64,000 nucleotides of DNA from Microvelia longipes. Taxonomy: Eukaryota > Arthropoda > Insecta > Hemiptera > Veliidae. The stretch is from positions 1,622,332-1,686,331 of the forward strand of contig JACMZG010001914.1 of assembly GCA_018340805.1 (NCBI GenBank), given 5' to 3'. Below, one piece after another: positions 1-11,899 of this stretch. Under the pieces are notes generated by a model, which was given only the letters and a program-made list of their open reading frames with translations, had not been told where the DNA came from and did no database searches. Position numbers and translations under genes: made by a program. Numbering within the stretch: position 1 is the stretch's first letter; each line of letters opens with the position of its first letter.

Positions 1-978
1 GCCGTTACATGCATATGTTGTCAATAAGACTATTACCATAAATATGGTAAAAAGAAGATGGTTGTAAGAGTAAGCTCAGGGTCAGGTTTGGAACCCACAA
101 GCAGAGCCTGTGTGTGGGGATTCATCATTAAGATTTGTTAGTAGCAACACTGGTTTAAATAGAAAATATTGAACAGTTAGTTAAGATAGAAAAATTGACA
201 GTAAAGACAGATTAAAATATCACAATTGTTTATCAAGCAAGGTTTATAATCTTCTTGATATGAAATGAATACTCATTATATTACATGATATATACAGAAA
301 AAGAATATACAATATAATAAAAGGTAACAAAAAGATTAGGAAATTTTACATGGTATGTATAAAAAAGAGAATTTGGATCATCTGGAATCATTTGAAGTAT
401 ATTTCTATTGAAATATCCAATATTTTGAATAAAAAAGTAGGCTAAGGAAAAAATGAAAAATTAATTAAATATAAATAAATTAAATGAGACTTACATTTTA
501 AAGTTATATTAAAAAGAAATATATTTTTATAATAATTAAAATTTAAGATTTTTATAATTTAAAAGAGAGAGGTAATGCCAATTTGGAATAGAAGTGAAGT
601 GTGTCTTAATATTATTCCCTGTATTTTCAGCATAAACTATGAAAATAATTGAAGAAGCTGATTAATTGTTTGTATTACATATTACAAAGCTTGTTTTACG
701 TTTGAATTAATACTTTTGTTTTATCAATGTATTTATCAATACTTTTTTTTTTTACTTTTGTAACAATACTTTTTTTTTACTTTTGTAACAATACTTTTTT
801 TTTACTTTTTTAACAATACTTTTTTTTTACAATACTTTTTTTACTTTTGTAACAATACTTTTTTTTACTTTGTAACAATACTTTTTTTTACTTTTGTAAC
901 AATACTTTTTTTTTTTTTTGTAACAATACTTTTTTTTGTGAAATAAAGAGCTTTAAAAAAAATGAAGTAAATACTTAC
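1..978 (-). other. Cadherin gene intron (no exon seen), with a T-rich minisatellite
   Basis: The donor site of cadherin exon 3 (GTAAGTAT on the minus strand) starts at 978, so the gene continues to the left of the window. I read the minus strand of 1-860 for a further cadherin exon (the usual D-x-N-D-N-x-P linker) and found none. Apart from the minisatellite at 735-950 nothing is recognised. Confidence 0.6.
735..950. repeat. T-rich minisatellite, unit about 23-24 bp
   Basis: About nine tandem units of a run of T's followed by acttttgtaacaata. Spacing and T-run length vary. It lies inside the cadherin intron. Confidence 0.85.
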
Positions 979-1112
979 AAGTAGGAGAAGACTTTGTGTT
1001 ATGAAGTTATTATCCCCCAGTTTGCCATCTGTCAGAGTCAGGATTATCATGTACTCATCTTTCACTTCTCTGTCCAACTCTTTGTTTAGGTATAAGTTAG
1101 CTTCGTTAGTAC
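979..1112 (-). CDS. Cad87A: Cadherin (Cad87A-like) exon 3: second half of EC1
   Basis: This exon encodes the second half of the first extracellular cadherin (EC) repeat of a calcium-dependent adhesion protein. It has a clean acceptor (..tcgtag before 1112) and donor (GTAAGTAT from 978). The reading GTNEANLYLNKELDREVKDE contains the cadherin A-x-x-x-x-x-x-L-D-R-E calcium-binding motif, followed by ILTLTDGKLGDNN and a TQSLLLL strand. It joins exon 2 in phase 1 and ends in phase 0. The spacing, LDRE motif and D-G-x-L ending fit EC1 of the arthropod Cadherin-87A type; photoreceptor cadherin CDHR1 is a more distant match. The product would be a cell-surface, single-pass adhesion receptor. The later EC repeats lie outside the window. 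The family is certain, the exact orthologue probable. Confidence 0.88.
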
Positions 1113-1397
1113 CTACGACAAAGTAAAAATAAAATTTATACAACTGATGCAGTTATGAATATCAGTACTGCTTATAAGTAACATCCATATTAAATCCATA
1201 TTTAGAGCTGAACACACTTTTCAACAATAGACACAATGGGTTGTAAAACTATATGCAATGATGATGAAAAAGATGACGCATAAGTTTCATGTTACACAGG
1301 TAACTGTTGTTTACCCTTATGCTCAAATTTCTCAAGGAAGACAACTATACCACTCAAAGTTATAAAGAAATTATAAAAGGAAGAAAAGTTAACTTAC
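1113..1397 (-). other. Cadherin intron 2
   Basis: Bounded by GTAAGTTAAC at the exon 2 donor and ..TCGTAG at the exon 3 acceptor, both on the minus strand. No other feature was seen. Confidence 0.8.
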
Positions 1398-1502
1398 CAA
1401 GATTCTCGAGACGAATGACATCGGTACCACTGGAGTCTTTGATGCCAAACGTCAAGGGGTCCCCGTCTGGATCTACAGCACGTAGTCTGTATATCAGTGT
1501 AC
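1398..1502 (-). CDS. Cad87A: Cadherin (Cad87A-like) exon 2: first half of EC1
   Basis: This 105-bp exon is exactly 35 codons long and phase 1 at both ends. Its acceptor is ..TTTACAG (just above 1502) and its donor is GTAAGTTAAC (from 1397). Joined to exon 1, it reads G-TLIYRLRAVDPDGDPLTFG and then IKDSSGTDVIRLENL. D-P-D-G-D-P is the D-x-D calcium ligand cluster typical of cadherin repeats, and L-x-Y-x-L-x-A is the preceding strand. Both splice sites and both phases agree with the flanking exons, which is strong evidence for a real expressed gene rather than a chance reading frame. Confidence 0.9.
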
Positions 1503-2292
1503 CTGTAAAGTTTATATCTAGTATTAGGCAAACAACTCCAACTCTAGTTTATTCTCAACATCAAGGGTTTTCATAATTATGAGAGCGAATTCCAAATTCG
1601 CCCAGCAATCTAGGGGGTTATAAGAGAAAAAAACTGGTGCCAAACTGACCTACTTCTACTCTTGACTCAATGATATTTATAAGGCAACATAGTGTGTACT
1701 GCTTATGTCTAAAACTTAAGTTGTAGACATGGCGTCATGCTATGAAAGTGGTAAAATAATGTGGCATGTTAAACTCAAACAGAAAACTAATTCAATTAAT
1801 GTTTTTGCTTTAATTAATATGATAATAAACTGGCTTTTATGAGATTTAACAAGTCATCATCAGTGCCTAAGTTGTCTAATAAGGTCACATTTTTTTATAG
1901 GGGGTATATTAGAACAACACAGTAGCTAGTGTAGTACAACTATTGAATAGGTTTCTCCAAATTATCAAAATATAAAATCTTTTTCAATCTGTTAAATTAT
2001 CTATGTATCTCACAATTATATAACCTAGGGCCGTATCCAGCACGTTCCTAAAGGGACAGCAAACTCATAATGTATGACAGACTTTCAATTCTAAATATCT
2101 TTTCCATAGATCTTCCATAGATCTTTTCCATAGACCTGGCAGCGGTCCTGATTGTATACAAATACGTTTTATGATATATGTATCAAAGTTTAGAATACAT
2201 TGTTTTTTTTAAGGTTTTAAAACAATAAAAAGAACTTAACCAAAGAGAATGACTCCTCCAAAATTATGGAAAGAATATAAAATAAAACTGAC
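1503..2292 (-). other. Cadherin intron 1
   Basis: An intron of about 0.8 kb between the exon 1 donor (GTCAGTTTT from 2292) and the exon 2 acceptor. It is AT-rich. A short tandem repeat of ttccatagatctt is visible near 2099-2135. No other feature was seen. Confidence 0.75.
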
Positions 2293-2497
2293 CAATAGGA
2301 GTATCGGAGCCTTCCTTGAGTCTTATGACTATTTCTGTTTGTCCGTTAATAAGAAATCTCGGAGGCCGGTTAGCCGAAACCGGTGATAACATTAACAACA
2401 GCAAACAGCAGCTAAACTTTGTATCATTGACATATCGACGCACCGCGGCGAGGCAGGAGCACCAGGTAATTAGTGCGGCGCTGACGCACTCACGCAC
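2293..2497 (-). CDS. Cad87A: Cadherin (Cad87A-like) exon 1: signal peptide and start of EC1
   Basis: The conserved part reads NRPPRFLINGQTEIVIRLKE and then GSDTPIG, the first strand of EC1. It is preceded by KFSCCLLLLMLSPVSA, a convincing signal-peptide core with a small-residue cleavage site. It ends in phase 1 at 2293 and joins exon 2 as DTPIG-TLIY. The only in-frame ATG upstream of the signal core is at 2495-2497, inside the 54-bp minisatellite, which would make the first 20 or so residues (MRECVSAALITWCSCLAAV) repeat-derived. An unseen upstream coding exon is the alternative. The coding call for 2293-2420 is solid; the start is uncertain. Confidence 0.75.
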
Positions 2498-2645
2498 TAA
2501 TTAGTGCGGCGCCGACGCACTCACGCACCGACGCGAGGCAGGAGCACCAGGTAATTAGTGCGGCGCCGACGCACTCACGCACCGAGGCGAGGCAGGAGCA
2601 CCAGGTAATTAGTGCGGCGCTGACGCACTCACGCACCGCGGCAAA
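2430..2645. repeat. GC-rich 54-bp minisatellite at the cadherin 5' end
   Basis: Three to four tandem copies of a unit of about 54 bp containing attagtgcggcgcc, gacgcactcacgcacc and gaggcaggagcaccaggta. One unit is shortened near 2480. It stands out as a GC-rich island in AT-rich DNA and overlaps the presumed start codon of the cadherin. Confidence 0.9.
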
Positions 2646-3557
2646 GAATCTAGGAACTAAGACGCACCATATTATATCACAGTCACTATATAACGTTGAT
2701 TTAAAACCCGATAAATTTAAATTCAAACCTGATTCATTTAAACTATCGTTGTTATTTATATTTTTAACTAAACTAATAATTATATACATAAAATTTAAAA
2801 ACTGGCATCGTAGAAAAGAACTAAGACTAAAGTTAAGCGTTTTGTTTTTCATGTTTAGGTCACTTCTTCTCGCAGACGATAGGTCATTGTTATCTAAATT
2901 ATGCACTTGTTTAGTCCTATCGATTGATCGGTTATTTGTTTCTGAACATATCGGTCGTCGAGTCGGCTTCCTGGTCGCCGTGGTTGCTAGTTGATCCCTA
3001 AATGTCCACTTCCAGTCGTTATCAGGATCAGCCATACGCAACTAACTCCACATTGTTCATAAGCTGTTCGTTGCTTAGTTCATTTTATAACACCTGAGAA
3101 AAATCTGAAACAGAAAAATAAATAACATTAGATCAAGGGATTGAAAAATGATTCTGTGGATAATGACAGGAGTCGATTGGAGAAATAACAAGGCTAGAGC
3201 TGGCAGGGTGGGCTCAAGTATGCTCCAGTTAGCGTCTTCTGCTGAAGACATCGCTTGCCGGATAGTCACTGACTCATCCAGTTCCGTCTTCTCCGATTTT
3301 GGAAGCTGCTTGTGTTCTTACCAGGACTGATTCTACCCTGTACACAGTAAACGGTAGTACTGCTTGATTCTATTCAGTTGACAGTCTACCAACAGTTACT
3401 AACGGAAAGTAATCCATTGGTTAGACGACGACCTTAGAGAAACCATAATGAACCAACAGGTTGCTTTTAAGAATTTTTTTAGGTTAAAATGAAATATAAT
3501 GCATTAGAGTTGAAATTTAGTACAACTGTATACTATTTTTTTTAATTATTTGTTACA
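2646..3557. other. Upstream flank of the cadherin; no supported gene
   Basis: A minus-strand open frame of 183 codons (2490-3041) runs through here and into the minisatellite, but it shows no domain and its tail is repeat-encoded. Core promoter elements for the cadherin could lie here; none is clear by eye. Confidence 0.4.
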
Positions 3558-3619
3558 TACACACACACACAAACACACACACACACACACACACAGATAT
3601 ATATATATATATATATATA

Positions 3620-3693
<74 letters not shown>
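3558..3693. repeat. Compound microsatellite (AC)n-(AT)n
   Basis: (AC) repeats at about 3558-3594 run directly into an interrupted (AT)n tract ending near 3693. Confidence 0.97.
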
Positions 3694-3694
<1 letters not shown>

Positions 3695-3734
3695 ATAAAT
3701 ATGAATACGAAGTTTTATTCTAATACGACTATAT

Positions 3735-3990
3735 AGTATATCTACGGTTTGGATTACTAATGATAGGCACCATCGAGCAAGGTCAGTTACTGCTGGGAAT
3801 AAAACTAAATTTTTAACTATCTGTGAACGAGTGAAGCGAGTCGATGGACGTACTGCATTAGGTGAATATGATATCGTGAAGACGAGGGAAGCGAGTTCTA
3901 AGGGTAGAGAGGATGAGAGTAGAGAATCCCATGTGATGAGGAAGTTCCGAGGAATCTTATGCCCGATTTCACTTCCCTACTTTCTAAAGA
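3735..3990 (-). repeat. Dispersed repeat family A, head fragment
   Basis: It shares aggcaccatcgagcaaggtcag, the gaagcgagttc motif and gatgaggaagttccgagg with the copies at 10,745 and 39,310. Orientation is given as head (cttcgctcgtcctc) to tail (ataatgaggaaaa). Only the head half is present. Confidence 0.75.
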
Positions 3991-6354
3991 AGAGGAAGCA
4001 TTGCATTGACATACATATTATATGTATATTGAGCTATTTAGCTAATTAATTACTATATTTGTTTAGCTAGTTTAGCATTATTTAATACATATGCGTAATA
4101 AATATAAATTATATAATTAATAAAAGTGCAAGTATAATAAACCGAAATAGCAATGAATACACGAAGGTAGGAATATTTGCCGAGTAATGAGCATTGTACA
4201 AACTGTGAACTGGAACTGAAATCAAAACAGTTGACTGATTTGCTATATTTAGTGTTATCATTATTTGTCAGTAATTTGGTTGATTTGAATGATGACGTCT
4301 ATTGTTTAGAGCAGGGAGATACCACGACGATATCAACTTAAAATACTGCCTAATTTATAAATGTAATTTTAAAGTCATACACACAATACAAACAATCAAT
4401 ACTGAGTTTTACAGTGAGCACGGCCGAGAGAACAAATGACATCTTTTTTAGAACTTGAAACTGATTTACTGCGTCATCTTTGCGACCGAGATGCTGACGT
4501 TGCCAGCCTTTACAAGTCAGTGCCTTGATATTTGTACATTTGCTTAAAAAATGAAGGCTGCAAGTCTAGTATATTATAAATAGAACTAAGATTGCCAAAA
4601 CTTAGCAAGTTCGACTCACTAGATAACCAGATCGGACAAAATCATTCATAAATGTGTGTGCAATTTTATTTAATTTTATTGTTTTTCTTGTTATTTTTGT
4701 AAAAAGGGTAATTTTGCCCGTTGTTGTATTAATAAATAAAAACAAAAGAAAGGTTATCAAGATAGTCTATACACTAAGAACCTTAAAACATTTTCACATG
4801 GGCTATTGTCTTCCTTGTATGCTAAACCCCATATTGCACCCTATAACCTCCTCCAAGTAGTGTGGAATTTGTTTAAATATTCTACCTAAATACCGGCTCT
4901 GGTAATAATAGCTCTAGAAAGGAGTGAGTACATTAGAGAAGCGTTAAGTTGACAAAGGTAATACGTTTTCAAGTTCATTGATACCAAGACCATATTGTTA
5001 TTAACAGCGTGAAGATAATACGGTGAGTGGGAGGGAGTCACGCTAGAGCGGCTTCACCTGCTGTACTCGTATCTCATACAGTCATGCCTTGTCATGGACA
5101 TGTAGTAAACAAACTACAGGTTCATTATTCTTACCTGGGAATTATCGTAGCAACTGTTTGCACAAGTGCAAGACATTAAAGCCAACTCAGGGATAAAACA
5201 GAGGACTATAGGTCCAACTACAGCATAAACATGTCGTTTTCTCAACAGAGACGTGCGGCAGCAGTCTTATTTTTTACAAACAAATATTGTGTTGTTCAAG
5301 TTTTTTCAAGATCTTGCAACTTTTTCGCTAGACTTGACACAGTTTTTTAGATCAAATTGTCACTCCAGCTGACGAAAGTCCTAATAAGTAAATAAGCCTG
5401 GTACGATATTAAAAGAAGATGGGTGATTGAAGGGGACAGCACGGTTATAATTTGACTAGGGGCAATGAAACTAATACTAGTCTCTTTGACTAGGGGCAAT
5501 ATTACCTTTACATTATAGGGTAAGGGAGGAAAACATATTAACTTCTAAATTAGTTTTCTCCAGCTGTTGTTAGATAATAATATTAGTACGCAATAATTCC
5601 TAGCGCGAAAGCGCAATTACAATTTTCAAAAACTAGCAACTAGAGTCAACTAGGGTCAAGAGCTACTAGATCAGCATACAGTCAAGCGCATCAGAGGTTA
5701 AGCTCTAGGAAAATCTCGGTTTGTCATCTCGAGTCTTGGCAATCGAATCAGTTTGTCACTGTAGAGTCATCTGTCACTATCAGCAGACTATTGGGTCGTT
5801 GCTACAGGCTGATAAGATACATAGACAACATGACCAGGATAAGATACATAGCCAACATGATACAGTCAAAGATTTGAAACTCACGTGACATTTATCTTTA
5901 ACTTATAGTTAGCGTAGTATCAAGTCTATAAGGCGTTTCCGGTTTAAAACATTATTATTACTATAATATCATGAAAACAGGTCAGTTATATTTGTAATGA
6001 GTAAGTGCAAAGGCCGGTGATTAGAACAAGTAAAGCTCTGTCGTATGGTCGGACAGAGGAGACACTGGACATGACTGTGATTACAGTTATGTTTTCATTG
6101 CATGTAATTACTTCCTTCCTTCCATAAACTACATCATACCAAACCTAACCTAGAAACATATTTCCCAGATTACTTAGTTCAAGTCACAATAAAGGTGTCA
6201 TAGAGATAAACTAAGTTTCGACCAACTTATACAAATTCATTATTGTACTTTAAAATTTAAGACAATAATAATAATTAAGGGCAATTAACAAAAACAATGG
6301 AGCCTTAGATCAAGATTAAATAAAGAAATATTCTTTACTTTAAATCTGGTCTTA
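3991..6354. other. AT-rich intergenic DNA; no gene supported
   Basis: No coding frame with a recognisable domain, no tRNA fold and no tandem array was seen. A small direct repeat (tttgactaggggcaat) occurs twice near 5452-5502. Confidence 0.5.
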
Positions 6355-6895
6355 AAGTCTTGAAACGAAACTATTTGTACTTATTTATTAGGTAATAATA
6401 TACACTTGTATTCAACTCAATTGGACCATTTTCCAATGTTTTAACAATTTTTAAAAACGTACACAAGTCATTCAATAAAAATTGAACTAATGCTGATAAT
6501 GAGATGAAACTTCGCTCATATGTTAGTCACATGCGTGCCAAATTTCAATCCGATCGCATCATCTTTCTCAAGCGTTTTATGATTTTTTGAAATTTTCGCT
6601 GTCATTATTGCGGGTTAATGACGTCATAAAAAAAAATATTTTCCGAATAGCACGACTACAGCGGTAGATTGAATTTTGTAAGCAATTTCAACTCTCTGGC
6701 ATAAATACACTGGGCGCTACGATGATAACAGACATACACACACTTAGACAGGCAACTTTGCATAAACCACTCAGGAGGCCTTAAAATCGCCTGAAACGGA
6801 TAATTCCGGTTTTATCCCAATTTCGGATTTTTTAGCTAACACAATATTATCCGATAAACCTACGGTATAAATGAGGAAAAATAAAAATATATGGA
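6355..6895 (+). repeat. Dispersed repeat family A, tail-containing copy
   Basis: It contains the family landmarks in order: tacacttgtattcaactcaa, gctgataatgagatgaaactt, gcgggttaatgacgtcat, ttccgaatagcac, ctggcataaatacactgggcg, a short CA tract, actcaggaggcc and the tail ggtataaatgaggaaaaata. It resembles the copy at 58,130-58,865 throughout. Confidence 0.85.
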
Positions 6896-6943
6896 GTGAG
6901 GGATAGTTGTTGACACAGCAACAACACGTTTTGCAGATCTAAA

Positions 6944-7604
6944 TTGTTCGAAAAAACAAACATCAAGAGAAAGAGAACAGAGTTAAATTTCAATTATCAC
7001 CACACATCCCATATAGAAGCGCATTTTAGACACGAGATAGATCCGGCTTTTGAGGTATATCGAGACCAAATTACGTTGTCAGCAGTATATATCAATTCAC
7101 ATTTACTCAAAATCCATGATTGTAAGTGCGTTAGAAATAATGACACACCAAACTGTGACTGTACGACTATAGACAGGGTAACTTCTATAAAATACCTAGG
7201 TCTATACACTGACTTGGAAAATTCATATTCAAAATATTAGAAATAAAATAAGGAAATTCATATATTATTTTAGAGCACTAAGGGATTTCTTTGATGAAAA
7301 GTTGATTAAAACTATACATCATGCTCTAGTGGAATCTATTCTTGGGTACGGTATTATTGGATGGGGATCAGCAAATCCAACTCACTTGCACTTGTTAGAA
7401 ATAGCTCAAAAATCAGTCATCAAAACCATCCTTAAGAAACCAAGACTATATTCTACTGATCAACTTTTCAAAGATTTCCCTGTACTCACAATCAAACAGT
7501 TATTTACAAAAAAGGTCCTATTAAAATACTTTAATCAACCCAAAGAATATATTAATCACAATCACAGCACTAGAAACAAAACTAATAGAAAAGTAAAAAG
7601 TTGA
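6944..7604 (+). pseudogene. LINE reverse transcriptase C-terminal fragment, frameshifted
   Basis: The first frame ends SIKYLGLYTDLENS, the conserved I-K-Y-L-G motif downstream of the RT catalytic core. The reading then shifts frame near 7,220 and continues IRNKIRKFIYYFRALRDFF, LIKTIHHALVESILGYGIIG and WGSANPTHLHLLEIAQKSVI. This order (I-K-Y-L-G, K-I, Y-G, W-G, Q-x-x-x-I-x-x-I) is diagnostic of LINE ORF2 3' of the RT domain. The fingers/palm motifs, including the catalytic YxDD, are absent, so it is a 5'-truncated dead copy. It sits directly after a family A repeat. Confidence 0.85.
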
Positions 7605-7765
7605 GAAAAGTAAGAAGTTAAGAAGTAGTAGTAGTAGTTGTAGTAAGTAGTAGTAGTAGTTGAGAGAAGTAAAAAGTTGAGAAAAGTAAGAGTTAAGAGT
7701 AGTAGTAGTAGTTGTAGTAAGTAGTAGTAGTAGTTGAGAGAAGTAAGAAGTTGAGAAAAGTAAAA
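7605..7765. repeat. AGT-rich minisatellite
   Basis: Two tandem copies and a partial of about 66 bp, built from (agt)n, agttgtagtaagtag and gagaagtaaaaagttga. It lies in the presumed 3' UTR of the LINE fragment. Confidence 0.85.
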
Positions 7766-8233
7766 AGTTGATGAGATAAAAACTAACCTGTATTTTAAAG
7801 ATTTTAAAAAGGAAATAATCCTGTGGTTAAAACCACATCAAAATTAACCTTTGATTAAATAGTATTTTTATTTTTATTATATTTTTTTTTATTTTTTACT
7901 AACTTTTTAATTAATAAATTCTCTTCCTTATATTTAAGAAATCTTATTTTAAATTATTTTATCAAAAACTAATCAAGTCATATAAAAATATTAATTAAGT
8001 TAACATAATTTAAGAAACTACAAACAGAAACTAAACTATTTATAAGAAACTATTAATAAGGAAAAAGAAACTTTTAATAAGAAGACTAAAGCCACAAGCT
8101 CAAGCTTTAGCGGCTTAATGTTTATTTTTTTCTCTTAAAGAGTTTGATAGTTGCTCTATTATAAAATTATTTTGTAACATATGTATCTTGCATCTAATTT
8201 TGTATTTATAATAAATAATTTATTATTATTACA

Positions 8234-9165
8234 TAGCTTGGTGCAAAGTTATAGAACATAGAGATACCAGTATTTGTAGCATGCGACAACGCGGACTTTA
8301 TCAGTCCTAAGAGGAATATTAGGACAAGTTGTAAGCAATCTGTATTGTGTCTAAGAACTACAGACGCACCAGACCATCTCGATATATTGCTAACTTCATC
8401 TCAATTTACTGGAGCTGTATTTATGACAATACAAATATCTCTACTCGTATCACGCGGACAGATGATATATTTAATATCAAACCAGATACTTTCTGCCATA
8501 TCTTTTGTAAATCTTATTCTGTTCTTAAAATAACGAACTGCTTTCTTATAAGTTTAAAACGTAAATATCGAAACAAATGAAGCGTAAACTAGATCAGTTG
8601 TAAATTCAAACCCTTCTTTACATCTGGAATTAGATAAACGATTCTGCATTAGAGCAACGATATATCACGAGAAAGATCGTAAAATATTAAAAGGAAAGAG
8701 AAAGGGGGAAGACAAAGTAGAAAGTATTCGTTATCTTATTCAAATCAGAGCTTTGTTGATAATGACGTGTGCATTGTTACAGCGGCTGTTTTTCAACCTC
8801 GACCAACGCATTTCCATGAAACCTGTGACATATACCCAGCATCTCAGCAGCGAGTAATTACTGTTGCTTTGAGCTAGTGGTTTATTAACCACTTGCTGTG
8901 ACTAAGTAAAAAAACAGCACAGGAGTAGAGAGAATCAAGTGATGGAATCAGTAAATCGAGAGAAGCTTTACCTATTTGATCCCGATTCACCCACTCTAGC
9001 AGATTTCATTCCCAAACTATTTCTTATAGGAATCAATAATTATCAAGACAGCCATCAACATTGTCAAATGAAATTAATTTTAAAATCACCTTAAATGCAG
9101 TTTAGTTTAATATTAAGTAGGGAGAAAGTGTTAAAATCTTTATCATACAATGAGATTTGAAGATC
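8234..9165. other. Intergenic DNA; nothing recognised
   Basis: Two overlapping open frames of 62-77 codons at 8,345-8,580 show no domain. Confidence 0.5.
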
Positions 9166-9710
9166 AAGCGACGTAACATTGTCTCGCGTGGAGTAACGTA
9201 ACATTCTCACGCACGTAGAAACGTATCACTGTCAGCATAGAGCGACGTAACTTGTCTCGCGTGGTAACGTAACATTCTCACGCACGTAGAAACGTATCAC
9301 TGTCAGCATAGAGCGACGTAACATTGTCTCGCGTGGAGTAACGTAACATTCTCACGCACGTAGAAACGTATCACTGTCAGCATAGAGCGACGTAACATTG
9401 TCTCGCGTGGAGTAACGTAACATTCTCACGCACGTAGAAACGTATCACTGTCAGCATAGAGCGACGTAACATTGTCTCGCGTGGAGTAACGTAACATTCT
9501 CACGCACGTAGAAACGTATCACTGTCAGCATAGAGCGACGTAACATTGTCTCGCGTGGAGTAACGTAACATTCTCACGCACGTAGACGTATCACTGTTAG
9601 CATAGAGCGACGTATAATTGTCTCGCGTGGAGTAACGTAACATTGCCACGTACGAAGGGACGTAACAATGTCACGCATAGAGCGACGCAACATTGTCAAG
9701 CAAGGTTACT
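9166..9710. repeat. 74-bp satellite with 25-bp substructure
   Basis: About seven tandem units of about 74 bp. Each unit splits into three related subunits of about 25 bp: gcgacgtaacattgtctcgc, taacgtaacattctcacgc and gaaacgtatcactgtcagc. All share an acgta(a/t)c core. The inner units are nearly identical and the right-hand units diverge, a typical unequal-crossover profile. Confidence 0.92.
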
Positions 9711-10744
9711 CGACGCTGTATTGCCGAGCGTTTTTTCTATAAGTAAGACTAAATTATCTGACTGTTTCAAGGAATCTTTTTAAGTAATGAAAATATCAAG
9801 CTTTATAAGAAATTAATAAAAAAATTGATGTTCTAAATAAAAATATGTATAAGATTGATGCTCGAGGCGTGCTGAGTGAGAAAATTACATTGTTATTAGC
9901 TAAAAACCTGTTTGTGGCTATAAAGGCAAGCTGTGATTGAGCTTTAACAAGGCAAGTATAACAACATATCCCGACTCCCTTCATATTTCAACAGTTTTTC
10001 AAATCATCAAGTATATCTTTTACTTAAAGTAAGGCGTTTAAACATTTTAAAATTTATGTAATATAAGTCGTTCGATACTTTATTTCTGAAGTAAGGCAAA
10101 TTTCCTGAGGCCATAAGAAGTTCTAGAAGTGATTGGTATTCACATTCAAGCACAACCTTGTAAGCAAACGATTGCTGCGTTGCTACGTGAGTACGTAAGT
10201 AACTCAAATAAGCGTTTCCAGGTACATTTAGGTACACAAGTTCACAAGAACGGACTCTGATTGATGTTAGGCTAAGCTTAAAATCACCCAGCACTAAAAT
10301 TTTCAATAGAACTAAATAGTCTAGAACAAGCTGAGGTTAAAAATAAGTATAATTATTTATAGAATTATTCTAATTAGTTCGATGAATTTATTTTGACCGA
10401 ACTTCAAAAGTCACTGTGACACAGTAACTCTTTCCTAGGCTGCTATGAAGCGCATGACATGAACAATTCAAATACCAACAAAAATATCAATCAACATATA
10501 GAAGGAAATATTTTTGCACTGGAAGGTTTGACGGTGATCATTTGCATATTATAAAGTAAAATAACGACATAGTAATACGCGTGTAATTAAACTAAAGCGA
10601 TTGGCTAGAAAACACCCTCCTGCAAAACTAATTATACCGTAATAAATAATAACAAATGCATCCTGCAATAATGAGGTCTTATGAATTAAAGATATAAAAA
10701 TTAATTGCGTAGCATAAAATAGTATTCACTTTATTTTGTAGCAT
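9711..10744. other. Intergenic DNA; nothing recognised
   Basis: A minus-strand open frame of 99 codons (10,007-10,306) shows no recognisable motif and is probably chance. Confidence 0.5.
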
Positions 10745-11400
10745 AGTATGGAATCCTCTAAATATTTCCTCATTTATACCGTAAGTATATGGGAAAAGTA
10801 TTTTGTTAGCAAAAAATTCTAAACTGAGATGTCCCGGGAATTATCCCTTTTAGGTGTTTTAAGACCTCATGAGTGGTTTATGCAAAGTTGTCTGTCTGTG
10901 TGTGAGTGTGTGTGTGTGTGTGAATGTGTGTGTCTGTTATCATAGTAGCGCCCAGTGTATTTATGCTAGAGAGTTAAATGTATAAGACTAACATTTGTGC
11001 CAAATTTCATCTCATTATCAGCATTTGTTTTAAATTTTATCGCATGTGTTTGTGTTCGTTTTTTAAAAAATTGTTAAAAATCAAAAAGCAAATCCAATCG
11101 AGTTAAAAATCAGTACAAGTGTATACCATCAGGTAATACATAAGTACACCAAGTTTTTTTCGTTTCAATATGACAAGTAGATCTATGATTTATATTGGAT
11201 CATAAAAGTTAGGCATCATCGAGCATGGTCAGTGTCTGGATGAGTGACCACTAAGAATGACACTAATGTTGTTCGAAGAGGTTTTGCAGAGTACATTTGA
11301 CGAATTGTATATTCGCTTATATTGTATAAGCGAGTCCGAAGTTGGAAGGATGAGCGTAGCGAATCCGATGTGATGAGGAAATGTTCTGAGGTACTGCATA
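10745..11400 (-). repeat. Dispersed repeat family A, near full-length copy
   Basis: In minus orientation it runs from the head (gatgaggaaatgttctgagg, near 11,390) to the tail (tcctcatttataccgtaag, near 10,770). It retains the internal TG/CA tract (10,900-10,935) and gcgcccagtgtatttatgc. It gives, with 58,130-58,865, a consensus length of roughly 0.65-0.73 kb. Confidence 0.88.
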
Positions 11401-11434
11401 ATTATAGCCCAGGTAGTATTTTTAAAATTTGTGT

Positions 11435-11630
11435 CAAGGCAAGTAGGCAGGTTGATTTAAACCTACTTCCCCATATCCGGGCGGCAAGTAGGCAGGTTAA
11501 TTTAAACCTACTTCCCCATATCCGGGCGGCAGTAGGCAGGTTAATTTAAACCTACTTCCCATATCCGGGCGGCAAGTAGGCAGGTTGATTTACACCTCTA
11601 ACACCTACTTCCCCATATCCTGGTCTGGTA
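11435..11630. repeat. 46-bp minisatellite
   Basis: Four tandem units of ggcaagtaggcaggtt, gatttaaacctacttccc and catatccggg. The last unit is interrupted by ctctaacac. Confidence 0.92.
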
Positions 11631-11899
11631 CTTGTCCTTACCTACTACTGTACGATTGGAAAAGTTTGCACTAAGACTCTGAAACCAAGATTTGACCTAA
11701 ATGAATGACCTAAATTACCCACGTGGTGCAATGTATTATCATGCATAGTTTTAAATTCCAGATGAAGATAGAAGTAAATTAGATAGAATTTATTCGTATG
11801 GAGACTTTGATAAGAACTGACAAGCACTAAATTGACTCCTTGACATAGAGTCTTCATTAGGAGGTGATCTCCGTGCCTCTAGATGACCGCTGTAATGCA
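11631..11899. other. Intergenic DNA; nothing recognised
   Basis: No tandem, coding or RNA feature was seen. Confidence 0.5.

Larger units (their letters stand above)
6930..8233 (+). mobile_element. 5'-truncated non-LTR retrotransposon (LINE) 3' end
   Basis: A decayed 3' part of a LINE. Coding remnants at 6,944-7,604 match the post-RT C-terminal region common to endonuclease-type LINEs. A short minisatellite (7,605-7,765) and an AT-rich 3' UTR follow, ending in a TTATTATTA tail near 8,233. The end point and clade (Jockey/CR1/RTE-like) are inferred and not certain. Confidence 0.65.

Noticed and set aside
2490..3041. Minus-strand open frame of 183 codons next to the cadherin
   Set aside because: No domain; the last third is encoded by the 54-bp minisatellite and ends in repeat units. 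Kept only as a note.
9166..9710. Regular repeats considered as a CRISPR array
   Set aside because: The repeats are contiguous with no unique spacers, and the context is eukaryotic.
10007..10306. Minus-strand open frame of 99 codons
   Set aside because: No motif, AT-driven composition and no splice or neighbour support.
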